From positions 1 to 54,548 of the forward strand of contig JBBRMY010000006.1 in the NCBI GenBank assembly GCA_038230595.1: a stretch of DNA of 54,548 nt, read 5' to 3'. The stretch is from JBBRMY01 sp038230595. GTDB taxonomy: Bacteria > Bacteroidota > Ignavibacteria > Tepidaquicellales > Tepidaquicellaceae. Numbering within the stretch: position 1 is the stretch's first letter; the number at the start of each line of letters is the position of its first letter. Of the stretch, positions 8,820 through 17,853 are shown in pieces. Position numbers and translations under genes: made by a program. Under the pieces are notes generated by a model. That model did not search any database. It was not told the origin of the DNA and saw only the letters and a list, made by a program, of their open reading frames with translations.

Positions 8820-10142
8820 TTATTTTTGCAATTTTTCTAGCATCTTTTTTGCATTCTCATTCTGAGGTCTTAATTCTAAAACTTTTTTATAGTTCTGCAT
8901 GGCAAGCTCCTTGTTTCCCTTATTCATATATGCTTCAGCAAGACTGTCATATGTATTTGCGATGTCAGGGAATAATTCTGAATTCAGCTTGAATACTTCT
9001 ATTGCGTTATCAAGCTCACCTGATTGCATTAACTGATAACCGAAATCATTGAGATGATTATCATTATATTCCAGATTATTATCCTTTAGAGTCTGCTTAA
9101 GACTTGCAGAAAGTCCTGCTGTTCCCTGGTCTTTTAGTGTTTTATATAGTGTCATTTCTAAAGGTAATCCCGGTGCCAAATATTCCTTATTATTTCTAAT
9201 GCTTCTGAATCTTGATTCAATACCTTCAGCAGCTTTACCGAAATTTGAAAAAACAAGCAAAGTGTAACCGTCATTGTATTGGGCAAATATTGAATTCCAT
9301 CCGGGTGTTCCGCCTGCCCTTATATTCTCACCCATTAATTTTGAAGATCTCAGATAAGTATCCAGCTTTAACAAGTCTTCAACATTCGTAAATATGCCAC
9401 CGGCTCCGGACGGAGATGCTTCGATCTTCATATTATGCTTGTTTCCGGAAAAATCTATCGAAGTGGGAGTGGCAGTATTCGGATACACATCGCTTATCTG
9501 CTTGAAATAAGAATTCTTCATACCAAGCGGATCAAAAATTCTTTCTTTCAGATTTTCTACATACGTTTTACCTGAAGCTTTTTCAATTACTCCCCCAAGT
9601 ACTGCATAACCTGAATTTGAATATCTGGTATCAGTTCCCGGTTCAAAAAGTAACGGTTCATTTTTTATCAGTTCTAAGTACGCATCCACATTTGTGAATT
9701 TAGAAATATTTCTATTATAAGCCGGATCCATTAGGTAATCCCCAAGACCTGCCTTCATATTCAATAGCATATCAATTGTTATCTTACTTCCGATATTGTC
9801 AGGATAAATATTCACAAATTTATTAAGCGGATCAGAAAGTGAAAGATTTCCTTCTTTTTCAAGCTGCTTTATCATTGTAGCTGTAAACATCTTTGTAATG
9901 GAAGCAATATTAAACAAGGTTTGATTATTAAGAGCTACCTTGTTTTCCCAATCAGCATATCCGAATGGTTTTTCGTAAACTATATTACCATCTTTTGCCA
10001 ATAAAACAACTCCTGAGAAAAGCTGCATTGAATCATATTTAGTCATCAGTTCATCAAGCTTATCAGAATACGGATCGGCAAAGGAATTTTTTAATAAGAA
10101 TATTGAGATTATAAGTAACAATAATATTTTTGTTTTTGTCAT
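8820..10142 (-). CDS. Serine hydrolase (beta-lactamase class C family) with C-terminal TPRs
   Basis: The 440-residue exported protein has a signal peptide (about 1-22). The penicillin-binding-like domain has SITK at 81-84 (S-x-x-K nucleophile and base) and YSN at 174-176. The third family motif, normally H-G-G-G-x-P-G or H-T-G after about 50-60 residues of intervening sequence, appears only as RAGGTPGW right after LMGENI, so a block of the fold seems to be missing. The last about 80 residues form two TPR-like helical repeats (ELDNAIEVFKL..., KELAMQNYKKVLELRP). Relatives include esterases, D-aminopeptidases and PBP4*-type enzymes; the substrate is not predictable, and activity may be altered by the deletion. 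Confidence 0.82.
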   Translation of the reverse strand: MTKTKILLLLIISIFLLKNSFADPYSDKLDELMTKYDSMQLFSGVVLLAKDGNIVYEKPFGYADWENKVALNNQTLFNIASITKMFTATMIKQLEKEGNLSLSDPLNKFVNIYPDNIGSKITIDMLLNMKAGLGDYLMDPAYNRNISKFTNVDAYLELIKNEPLLFEPGTDTRYSNSGYAVLGGVIEKASGKTYVENLKERIFDPLGMKNSYFKQISDVYPNTATPTSIDFSGNKHNMKIEASPSGAGGIFTNVEDLLKLDTYLRSSKLMGENIRAGGTPGWNSIFAQYNDGYTLLVFSNFGKAAEGIESRFRSIRNNKEYLAPGLPLEMTLYKTLKDQGTAGLSASLKQTLKDNNLEYNDNHLNDFGYQLMQSGELDNAIEVFKLNSELFPDIANTYDSLAEAYMNKGNKELAMQNYKKVLELRPQNENAKKMLEKLQK

Positions 10143-10222
10143 TTTAGCAATTATGTTTTAAATTAGATTCGAATTTGTATATGTAAGAGAGACGGGCGAG
10201 AAGAAAGTTACATTTTAAAAAT

Positions 10223-11167
10223 TTATTTAACAGACATCAGGACTTTTGAAAATATTTTAGAAAACTCTATCGCACCCGGCTTGTTAGTATGTTCCAGATC
10301 TATAAAGTAATTAATATTTTTACACATTTCCTCTTTTGTAAAATCATAGAAGTTGAAATTATGTTCTTTAGCAAAAGCTGAGTAAAAATCGATAATATTT
10401 TGCCTGTTGCTCTGATACTTTGCAGCTTCTGAATATGAAGGGGCAATATACATAACAATCTCTATCTTTCTTTCTTCAGCTAATGAAACCAATTGCTTTA
10501 AAGAATTTACACGCTCCTCATCAATTTTATACTCGGTGGGAGATTTATTTTCAAGATATTTTAATTCAAATGGATTTGCCGCACTGTCAAGCAGCATATC
10601 TCCGTTCTGGTCGTAATCAGACTGATTTTTTTTAATTATTGAAACGATTCCTGTCATTCCGGTAACACTGTTAAAAGCAGCATATTTATAAAACGGAATG
10701 TATTTCCAGAGAACAGCCTGATTTCCAAAATTGTTTTTAAGATCTTTATAAATAAAATCTTCATTCATATAAGGAAAATATTCAAACTCATGATATGGAT
10801 GCCCGAAATTAGATTTATCCAGCCCGAATATATCAACTTCAAGTAAAAGCTTTTTTGTAGTATTCTTTTTAAGGAAAGATTCAAATATTATTTTCAGCTC
10901 AGCAAAAGATGAACCGACCAGTGAGATATTAATTCCTTTTTGACCCAATGCAGAATCAAGGACCTGTATATTCATATTGCATGCACCCCGGGAAGAGCCA
11001 AGAACACAGAAATCATACACCTGATCCTTCTTTGAATATATCCAGTTAAACTTTTTAGTCGGATCAGATTTTAAAATATCATCATATGTAACACTCAGGT
11101 TCAGCAGAACGAGATAGAGTATTACAAGAAAGAAAAGTGATATTTTAAAAAACTTTATTGTGCTCAA
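10223..11167 (-). CDS. SGNH/DltD-like exported protein partner of the MBOAT acyltransferase
   Basis: This 314-residue protein has one N-terminal hydrophobic anchor (residues 9-26) and a periplasmic domain. VLGSSRGACNM at about 56-66 resembles the block I nucleophile motif of SGNH hydrolases, and FIDLEHTNKPGAIEF near the C-terminus gives the Asp and His of block V. The start is TTG and overlaps the stop of the MBOAT gene by four bases (TTGA), so translation is coupled. MBOAT/SGNH-like pairs, such as AlgI with AlgJ or DltB with DltD, transfer acyl groups to extracellular polymers. By that analogy this is the periplasmic partner. The polymer acylated is unknown. Confidence 0.7.
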   Translation of the reverse strand: MSTIKFFKISLFFLVILYLVLLNLSVTYDDILKSDPTKKFNWIYSKKDQVYDFCVLGSSRGACNMNIQVLDSALGQKGINISLVGSSFAELKIIFESFLKKNTTKKLLLEVDIFGLDKSNFGHPYHEFEYFPYMNEDFIYKDLKNNFGNQAVLWKYIPFYKYAAFNSVTGMTGIVSIIKKNQSDYDQNGDMLLDSAANPFELKYLENKSPTEYKIDEERVNSLKQLVSLAEERKIEIVMYIAPSYSEAAKYQSNRQNIIDFYSAFAKEHNFNFYDFTKEEMCKNINYFIDLEHTNKPGAIEFSKIFSKVLMSVK

Positions 11168-12651
11168 AATTGAAAATAAATAAATTGATTTCTGCTCTGC
11201 AACATTCCGAAATTAAGGATAATTAAGATTGCCGCAATATATAAAAACCATCGGACGGCAACATAGATATTTTCCCAGGTTCTCTTTGGAGATCTGCTTA
11301 CAAGGCTGCCATCTGTATTTACCGAAAGTACATTTTTTTTGAAAAAAACACGCGTGAAGTAATAACCGGCAATTTCAAACAAAGCAACTAAACTAAATGC
11401 GATCACAATCTCAGTCTTCCCTTTTGGGAAAAGCTGTGAGCCTGATGAGGGGAGTAAATGTGTTATAATATACCATGCATCCGGAACTGACATTGCTCGG
11501 AAGAATATCCATGCAAATGTAACTATTGAAAAAGTAATTAAAACTTTAATTGTATTATGAAGTGACGGCAGTTTATTTATAAATAATGCAGAAACAATTT
11601 TCTTGCGGATTCTATCAGTTGACATAGAAAAAGCAAAATAAATATAATGCAGAAGCCCCCATATAATGAACATTTTGCTGGCACCATGCCAAAGTCCGCT
11701 TATAAGAAAAACTGCACAAAGATTAAAATAAATTTTAGCTTTCGAAACTCTGTTCCCGCCTAATGGAATATATAAATAATCTCTGAACCATGTCGAAAGA
11801 GAGATATGCCATCGCTTCCAGAACTCACGAATTGACCTTGAATAATACGGCATATTAAAATTCTTCACCAGCCTGAATCCCATTAATCTTGCTGCTCCTC
11901 GTGCAATATCTGTATAACCTGAAAAGTCGTAATAGATCTGGAATGAAAATGCTATAACTGCGATCATAGTTGGCAGACCGGGATAAAGATGAGGCGCATC
12001 AAATACATTATTTGCAATTGGTGCAAGTCTGTCAGCCAATACAACTTTTTTAATCAGCCCTATAAGAATTAATCTAAGCCCGCTATAGATCAGCTCAGGA
12101 TCAAATTTATGATGTTCATAAAACTGAGGGAGCATGTGCTGAGGTCTTTCTATAGGACCCGCAACCATCTGGGGAAAAAACAGAATGTATAAGCTGTAAA
12201 TCCCAAAATGCCGTTCAGCTTTTTGATTTCCCCTGTAAACTTCAATATTATAACTCATTGCCTGAAATGTATGGAACGAGAGTCCCAGAGGCAGAATTAT
12301 ATTGAGGTAAGGTACTGTATTATGAAGACCAATTGAACTAAAAGCAGCTTCAAAACCTGATACAAAAAATTTGTAATACTTAAAGAATGCAAGTACTCCG
12401 ATATTAGAAGCTAAACTGATTATTAAAAAAGTCTTTTTCTTTTTCCCGGTATTCTTTTCAATGAAAATACCTGCGAAGTAATCGATTATAATAGTAAAAA
12501 TTATTACAAGAATAAAAACAGGAATGAAGTACATGTAGAAATAACAACTGGCTGCAAGAAGCCATACCCATCGGAATTTATGCGGCAGTAGAAAATATAT
12601 AGTTACGACAGCAGGTAAAAAAAATAGAAATGCGATCGAATTAAAAAGCAA
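11164..12651 (-). CDS. MBOAT family O-acyltransferase (AlgI-like)
   Basis: The 495-residue polytopic membrane protein starts at a TTG with MLFNSIAFLFFL, the usual opening of AlgI/PatA-type MBOAT proteins. Diagnostic stretches are PLGLSFHTFQAMSYNIEVYRG (about 115-135), FFPQMVAGPIERP (about 154-166), FWKRWHISLSTWFRDYLYIPLGG (about 271-293) and LWHGASKMFIIWGLLH (about 315-330), which holds the catalytic histidine. It would bring acyl groups, probably acetyl, across the inner membrane for modification of an exopolysaccharide or cell-wall polymer. It is the first gene of a two-gene unit with the SGNH-like protein. No alginate or cellulose biosynthesis genes lie beside it. Confidence 0.92.
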   Translation of the reverse strand: MLFNSIAFLFFLPAVVTIYFLLPHKFRWVWLLAASCYFYMYFIPVFILVIIFTIIIDYFAGIFIEKNTGKKKKTFLIISLASNIGVLAFFKYYKFFVSGFEAAFSSIGLHNTVPYLNIILPLGLSFHTFQAMSYNIEVYRGNQKAERHFGIYSLYILFFPQMVAGPIERPQHMLPQFYEHHKFDPELIYSGLRLILIGLIKKVVLADRLAPIANNVFDAPHLYPGLPTMIAVIAFSFQIYYDFSGYTDIARGAARLMGFRLVKNFNMPYYSRSIREFWKRWHISLSTWFRDYLYIPLGGNRVSKAKIYFNLCAVFLISGLWHGASKMFIIWGLLHYIYFAFSMSTDRIRKKIVSALFINKLPSLHNTIKVLITFSIVTFAWIFFRAMSVPDAWYIITHLLPSSGSQLFPKGKTEIVIAFSLVALFEIAGYYFTRVFFKKNVLSVNTDGSLVSRSPKRTWENIYVAVRWFLYIAAILIILNFGMLQSRNQFIYFQF

Positions 12652-12742
12652 ATTGGGCAGATTGATTAACTGAAAAATAGAGGATTTTGGGGAGAGATAA
12701 TATGAAGTTGTTTACACAGAGAAGAGAAAAGAAATCAAAATA

Positions 12743-12774
12743 AAAAACCCGCTACAAATATTGCAACGGGTTTT
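12743..12774 (-). terminator. Rho-independent terminator after the anmK-ALDH operon
   Basis: AAAACCCG pairs with CGGGTTTT around a 16-nt loop that can extend the stem slightly. On the reverse strand it lies 45 bases past the aldehyde dehydrogenase stop and ends in a T-run. It separates that operon from the MBOAT gene. Confidence 0.75.
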
Positions 12775-12818
12775 GAAATTTTCCGATAAAAGTATGATGC
12801 TCTATTAAGTTAAAATAT

Positions 12819-14186
12819 TTAATCCCTATAACTTACTTTTTTTGGTACTGTGAATTGTCTTATTCCGTCTATACTTCCGAGATAACCGAATCCTGATTGC
12901 TTAATACCAACCCATGGTGTTCCGGAAACTCCGCCAATACCACCATTTAATCCGATCATACCGGATTCAATTCTACGGGCAAGCTCTTTTCCTTTTTTTA
13001 TATTTTTAGTCCAGATCGTAGCGCCAAGACCAAAGGTAGAATTGTTAGCTTTTTCCAAAGCTTCTTCTTCACCTTTCACTTTTTGAATTGCAACCACAGG
13101 TCCGAAAGTTTCTCTTACCATTATATCATGCTTCTCTGTCAGATTAGTAAGAACTGTCGGCTCCATAAAGAATCCCTTACTTTCGATCGCATTACCTCCA
13201 TGAAGCAGCTTACCGCCCTTGCGTCGTGCATCTTCTATCTGTCCAAGAACATGCTTTCTCTGAGATTCAGTAACCATCGGACCCATATCAACATCATCGA
13301 AACCACTGCCAACCTTATATGCCTTTACTTGCTTTACAACCATCTCTTCAAATTTTTCTGCTATAGACTCATCAACATAAATCCTTTCAACAGAAACACA
13401 AACCTGTCCGGAATTTCTCAGTGAACCGCCAACTGCATACTTTGAAGCTTTTTCCAGATCAGCATCCTTTAAGACTATCATAGGATCTTTTCCGCCAAGT
13501 TCAAGAACAAGACGATTAAGATTTTTTGAGCATGCACTCATTATCTTTTTTCCAACTGCCTGTGATCCAACGAATGCCACCATTTCAATATCAGAATTAA
13601 TGAGAGCCTCTCCTACTTCTTCAGCACCCTGAAGTAAATTTATCACACCTTTCGGAAGATGCTTGTTATAAATATCAAAAAGCATTTTACCTGTAGTCGG
13701 TGTATTTTCAGAAGGCTTGAAAACAACTGTATTGCCTGCAAGTATTGCGGGAGTTAAAAGAGATTCCGGCATACCAATAGGAAAATTCCAAGGTGTAATT
13801 ACTGCAATCGAGCCAAGGGGTGCACGGTGAAGTTCAGTTGTTAAACCTTTCTCATGAAAAATTTCAGTCTCCAATCCTTTTTCTGCAAGAGAAATATTTT
13901 CAAGAATTCCATATGAGCTTCCAAGTGCTTCGCCTTCAGCTGACTTGAATGGCTTTCCCATTTCCATGGTTGCCATTTTTCCCAAAGCTGTTTTGTTTTT
14001 TTCAACATCCTTTGCAACTTTTTTCATCAAAGCAATTCTTTGCTTTAATGGCACAAGACTCCAGATACGGAATGCCTTATTAGCTAGCTTAACTGAAGAT
14101 GCGACTTCTCCTGCTGATGAGCATTTGATCTTTTCTATTAATTCTCCGGTGGAAGGGTCGATATTTAAAATGAATTTCTTTAGCAT
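12819..14186 (-). CDS. NAD(P)-dependent aldehyde dehydrogenase (succinate-semialdehyde dehydrogenase type)
   Basis: This 455-residue ALDH superfamily enzyme has TPWNFP at 131-136, the substrate/cofactor motif KPSE at 157-160, the Rossmann loop FVGSQAVG at about 205-212, the general base Glu229 in LELGGKDP, and the catalytic Cys263 in SGQVCVS. ETFGPV follows later. The short length and GIKQSGFG ending match the succinate-semialdehyde/GabD-like branch, but ALDH substrate calls from sequence are weak. It is last in a four-gene reverse operon (anmK, SDR, epimerase, this gene), with 46 bp to the epimerase gene, and is followed by a terminator. Confidence 0.9.
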   Translation of the reverse strand: MLKKFILNIDPSTGELIEKIKCSSAGEVASSVKLANKAFRIWSLVPLKQRIALMKKVAKDVEKNKTALGKMATMEMGKPFKSAEGEALGSSYGILENISLAEKGLETEIFHEKGLTTELHRAPLGSIAVITPWNFPIGMPESLLTPAILAGNTVVFKPSENTPTTGKMLFDIYNKHLPKGVINLLQGAEEVGEALINSDIEMVAFVGSQAVGKKIMSACSKNLNRLVLELGGKDPMIVLKDADLEKASKYAVGGSLRNSGQVCVSVERIYVDESIAEKFEEMVVKQVKAYKVGSGFDDVDMGPMVTESQRKHVLGQIEDARRKGGKLLHGGNAIESKGFFMEPTVLTNLTEKHDIMVRETFGPVVAIQKVKGEEEALEKANNSTFGLGATIWTKNIKKGKELARRIESGMIGLNGGIGGVSGTPWVGIKQSGFGYLGSIDGIRQFTVPKKVSYRD

Positions 14187-14232
14187 TTATAGTTTAGGTG
14201 TAATTAAATTAAATTAGATTCAAATAAATTTC

Positions 14233-15318
14233 TTAAAGTACTTTTTTTACCAGTCCCAGAACTCCTTGTTTCCAGGCAATCCTATGTGTTACTCCTGTTC
14301 CCTGCTGAATAGTATGCTTATTCTCGAGATACCATTTATAAGATCTGATCAGAGCATCTGCATTAGAAAATTTCGGCATCCAGCCAAGCTGAGTTTGCGC
14401 TTTTTCTATTGATACGAATGAATCTGTATCAGCAGTTCCGTATATCCATTTGTATAATGGTGAAAGATTTAAGATCTCGAAAAATCGCAGAACAGGTTTT
14501 ACAGCCCATGCCGGTGTTCCCATAACTCTGGAACCGGTTCCTGCATATTCACACATTGCCCCTACATCTTCTTTTACTGTTTTAAATTCCTTTGCGCCAA
14601 CATTGAATGTATCATTTGTCTTGTCAAGCGGAAGGGTACTGCATAAAAGAATTGCATCAACAAGATCATCAACTTCAAAAAGCTGATAACGGTTATTTCC
14701 ATTTCCGATAATAGGTATCTTTACGCCGGATTCGATCCAGTCATATAGAATCTGAAAAACTCCAAGCCTTGCAGTTCCTATAAAGCTTTTTGGTCGAAGG
14801 ATAGACATTGGCAAGCCTTTGTTCCTGTATTCTTCGCAGATCTCTTCACCCTGTATCTTGCTTTTTCCATAAGGACCTACACCTACACGCGGATGATATT
14901 CATATAATGGATGGACATCAGGAACTCCGTAAACTGAAGTCGAAGAAATAAAAACCATTCTTCCAACTTTATTTTTAAGAGCAGCATCACATACATTTCG
15001 GGTACCGCCAACATTTGTTTCAAAAATATCTTTTTTCTTCCAAAGCGGCAGAGCTGCAGCGCAATGAATTATTACATCTGCGCCTTTGAACATTTCATCC
15101 ATTTGAGCAGAATCTCTTACATCGCCATAGATCTTATTAATATTTTTATCATAATCTCCTTCCTCAAATGGAGCTATATCAAAAAAAGTAGTATTTTTGT
15201 AATCTGTGATTTCGCAAATCTTGGTTGCTATATGATAACCAAGAAATCCTGCACCGCCTGTTACAATTATTTTAAGATCTTTTTTAGGCTGGGTATTAGT
15301 TGAAGTTGTTTCGGACAT
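14233..15318 (-). CDS. NAD-dependent epimerase/dehydratase (extended SDR)
   Basis: The 361-residue extended short-chain dehydrogenase has the Rossmann motif TGGAGFLG at 20-27, D-V-x-D (YGDVRDSAQM) near 65, VFISSTSVYG near 131 with the catalytic serine region, and YGKSK about 20 residues later supplying Tyr and Lys. The C-terminal part has the NAD-sugar or sterol-type layout (FEVDDLVDAI..., ...FNVGAKEF). It resembles nucleoside-diphosphate-sugar epimerases and the 3-beta-hydroxysteroid dehydrogenase-like group; I cannot separate these. It is in the anmK operon, 15 bp downstream of the classical SDR, which suggests that the two act in one carbohydrate or lipid pathway. Confidence 0.85.
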   Translation of the reverse strand: MSETTSTNTQPKKDLKIIVTGGAGFLGYHIATKICEITDYKNTTFFDIAPFEEGDYDKNINKIYGDVRDSAQMDEMFKGADVIIHCAAALPLWKKKDIFETNVGGTRNVCDAALKNKVGRMVFISSTSVYGVPDVHPLYEYHPRVGVGPYGKSKIQGEEICEEYRNKGLPMSILRPKSFIGTARLGVFQILYDWIESGVKIPIIGNGNNRYQLFEVDDLVDAILLCSTLPLDKTNDTFNVGAKEFKTVKEDVGAMCEYAGTGSRVMGTPAWAVKPVLRFFEILNLSPLYKWIYGTADTDSFVSIEKAQTQLGWMPKFSNADALIRSYKWYLENKHTIQQGTGVTHRIAWKQGVLGLVKKVL

Positions 15319-15333
15319 TAGATGTTTAATTTA

Positions 15334-16059
15334 TTAATAATTGCCATATACTTTTAAAACTGTATTTCTAAGAGGATCATATTTTGAAGAAAGAAGATCG
15401 TTTATTATTTCTGCGATCTCTTCCGGTTTAACCCATTTCTTAATATCTTCATCTGATCCCCATTCACGGTTAGCAGGTGTATCAATTATAGATGGAACGA
15501 TAACATTACATCGGATATTCTTTTCCTTCATTTCTTCAGAGATCGTTTCCATTAGATTTATCACTCCGGCTTTTGACAAAGAGTATGCAAATCTGCCGAG
15601 TGATGTTTCAAGTCCTGCTATTGCACCTATAGATATTATTCTTCCAAAATTATTCTTTTCCATAGGCTTCAACGCTTCCCTTGTAAAATAAAAAGCTGTT
15701 CGGAAATTCAGATCAAACATTTTATCAAGCTGCTGAGTAGAAAGAGCAGAAACATTCGCAGGAGGATCAATACCTCCAATTGTATTTATAAGAAAATCTA
15801 AATTACCCTTCTCTTGTATAGCTACATTTTTAACGAACTCTGTAACTGACTCTTCGTTTAAAGCATCGCAGTTAAATGCGAATATTTTTCTAAGTTTAAA
15901 ATTTCCTTCCTTCTCGAGAGACGAATCAAAAACTTCGTTAAAATCTTTCATGCTAAAAACGGGTACATAAACTTTCACCCCATTTTCAGCAAGTGTATTA
16001 ACTATAACTCGTCCTAGTGCTCCCGTTCCCCCTGTGACAATCGCTACTTTATCAGGCAT
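15334..16059 (-). CDS. Classical SDR family oxidoreductase
   Basis: This 241-residue classical short-chain dehydrogenase has the cofactor motif TGGTGALG at 9-16, N-T-I-G-G near 92-96 (in place of the usual NNAG), catalytic Ser143 in ISIGAIAG, and the Tyr159/Lys163 pair in YSLSKAG. It has no fused domain. The product could be a 3-oxoacyl-ACP reductase-like or sugar/alcohol dehydrogenase; sequence alone does not decide. It starts only 6 bp after the anmK stop and is followed after 15 bp by the epimerase gene, so it is surely cotranscribed with them. Confidence 0.87.
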   Translation of the reverse strand: MPDKVAIVTGGTGALGRVIVNTLAENGVKVYVPVFSMKDFNEVFDSSLEKEGNFKLRKIFAFNCDALNEESVTEFVKNVAIQEKGNLDFLINTIGGIDPPANVSALSTQQLDKMFDLNFRTAFYFTREALKPMEKNNFGRIISIGAIAGLETSLGRFAYSLSKAGVINLMETISEEMKEKNIRCNVIVPSIIDTPANREWGSDEDIKKWVKPEEIAEIINDLLSSKYDPLRNTVLKVYGNY

Positions 16060-16065
16060 TGAATC

Positions 16066-17250
16066 TTAAGCTAAGCATATCTTTCCTAAAATAACATTTT
16101 TTGAAGCCCCGGTTACAGTTGGCAGATTTGCTCTTACCCCCGAAACACATTCATTAGCCAGCAAAGCAAAAAGTACTGCTTCTTTATTTTCAGCATTAAT
16201 TCCGCCCTGATCCAGCTTTGAAATTTTTAGGTTCAGGTAATTTTTAAAATGCGTCATTATAACTTTATTATGAACACCTCCGCCGCTTACTAAAAGTTCT
16301 TCAGCTTTATATCCTTTTGATAAAAGCATTTCAATGTTCATTATAATTGTATGAGCAGTGAAATCTGTTATGGTTCTTATAATATCTGCTTTATCTGTCT
16401 TCTTAAATTTTTTCAGAACATTACTTAAGAAACTCTCTCCGTAATATTCGCGTCCTGTAGTCTTGGGAAAATCATTTTTGAAAAATTTATCTTTAGATAA
16501 TAAATATTTCTGCAATTCCTTGTTGTGCTTTCCTTTAAGAGCTATAGATGCATCTTTGTCATAAGCTTTTCCATAAAGCTTCATCATTGCTCCATCAATC
16601 AGCATATTTCCCGGACCGCTATCAAAAGCAATTATTTCTTTCTTCTTGTTTGACTTTGCAGGAACAAAAGTCATGTTTGCAATGCCTCCGATATTAAGAA
16701 GGATCCTGTTTCGTATTGGATGGCTGAATAATACTGCATCCATATATGAAACAAGCGGAGCTCCCTGCCCGTCAACGGCGCAATCTGCTTTTCTGAAATC
16801 ACCGACAGTAGTAATTCCTGTAAGATTAGCAATTACCGATGGATCACCAAGCTGAAGCGTTGAACGGAATGAGTGACTGAACAGCTTTACCATTTCAGGC
16901 TTATGAAATATAGTCTGACCATGTGATCCAATAAGGTCAATGCTGTCTGAACTCAATTTAAACTTTTTTAAAGAAAGTGAGACAACATTCGCAAATTCAT
17001 TTGCTATCAAAAAATTCAAAGAACAAATATCTTCTATCTTTACTGTCTTGTGCCCTGATCTTTCAAGAATGTATTTTTTTAAATCTTTTTTGATCGGATA
17101 CGAAAAAAAATTCAGTACTTTGACTTTTGAGCTATATCCTGAACCGGAAATCTCTGCTAAAACACAGTCTATTGCATCAGCAGATGTGCCGGAAAGAATA
17201 CCTAGTACTTTCTTTTTCTTTTGGCTTATTAAACGAGACAGGTCAGACAT
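16066..17250 (-). CDS. anmK: Anhydro-N-acetylmuramic acid kinase
   Basis: The start is the ATG complementary to 17248-17250 (394 residues); a TTG three codons upstream is less likely. GILSGTSADAIDCV at about 17-30 is the AnmK ATP-binding opening. IGSHGQTIFHKP, LQLGDPSVIA and NIGGIANMTF with AFDSGPGNMLID, and SGGGVHN near the C-terminus, complete the family signature. AnmK phosphorylates and opens 1,6-anhydro-MurNAc, giving MurNAc-6-phosphate during cell-wall recycling, usually followed by the MurQ etherase. MurQ is not in the operon. Instead two SDR-type enzymes and an ALDH follow. It is the first gene of that operon. Confidence 0.93.
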   Translation of the reverse strand: MSDLSRLISQKKKKVLGILSGTSADAIDCVLAEISGSGYSSKVKVLNFFSYPIKKDLKKYILERSGHKTVKIEDICSLNFLIANEFANVVSLSLKKFKLSSDSIDLIGSHGQTIFHKPEMVKLFSHSFRSTLQLGDPSVIANLTGITTVGDFRKADCAVDGQGAPLVSYMDAVLFSHPIRNRILLNIGGIANMTFVPAKSNKKKEIIAFDSGPGNMLIDGAMMKLYGKAYDKDASIALKGKHNKELQKYLLSKDKFFKNDFPKTTGREYYGESFLSNVLKKFKKTDKADIIRTITDFTAHTIIMNIEMLLSKGYKAEELLVSGGGVHNKVIMTHFKNYLNLKISKLDQGGINAENKEAVLFALLANECVSGVRANLPTVTGASKNVILGKICLA

Positions 17251-17489
17251 AAACCTCAAATATAGCTATTCTGCTAATGAGATTCTATTCCATAAGGAAG
17301 TTAGAAACTAGCATCCCTGTAGCATCGTATAATATTAAGGTAAAAACATCACAGACGAATAGTTATTTGACAATAGTAAAACTAAATTGCATTTCTATCG
17401 TTTAAATAAAGGGAGATGAGCATTTAAAGCGTAATTTCATTTATTTTAATCTTTATTTTTATGATTTTGACTAAATTTAATATTTGATA

Positions 17490-17846
17490 ATGGAAGAATT
17501 TAGTATCGGTAGAAGCAGCACCGATGGGATATCAGTCCTGAACCTTGAAGGATTTTTAGATGCCCATACTTCTGTCGAGCTTGAAAAAGCTTTTGAGGAG
17601 CTTTTAAATGAACAGAAATTCAAAATTATAGTTAATTTTGAGAAACTTTCTTATATCTCATCTGCCGGTTTAGGAGTGTTTATGGCATATATTGAAAATA
17701 CACGGCAGAATAACGGCGATATAAAGCTTTGCGGTATGTCAGATAAGATATACAATATTTTTGATATGCTGGGGTTCCCTATTCTGTTTGAAATATATAA
17801 AGAACAAAGCGTTGCAGTTGAAAAATTCGATAATGTAAAAAGCTGA
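17490..17846 (+). CDS. STAS-domain anti-sigma factor antagonist
   Basis: I choose the ATG at 17490 (118 residues) over the TTG at 17484 because MEEFSIG is the natural STAS beginning. The protein has the SpoIIAA/RsbV fold: VLNLEGFLDAHTSVELEKAF (about 16-35) and LSYISSAGLGVFM (about 53-65), where Ser58 in SSAG is the usual phosphorylation site. In partner switching, the unphosphorylated form binds the HATPase anti-sigma kinase. Its gene is followed after 7 bp by exactly such a kinase and then by a SpoIIE phosphatase. The upstream 239 bp hold no gene and must contain the promoter. Confidence 0.9.
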   Translation: MEEFSIGRSSTDGISVLNLEGFLDAHTSVELEKAFEELLNEQKFKIIVNFEKLSYISSAGLGVFMAYIENTRQNNGDIKLCGMSDKIYNIFDMLGFPILFEIYKEQSVAVEKFDNVKS

Positions 17847-17853
17847 TCTTATA

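Noticed and set aside
17360..17400. Sigma-70-like promoter before the STAS gene
   Set aside because: TTGACA is present near 17369, but no suitable -10 sequence lies at 16-18 bp spacing, and promoters of this phylum often differ; not strong enough to list.
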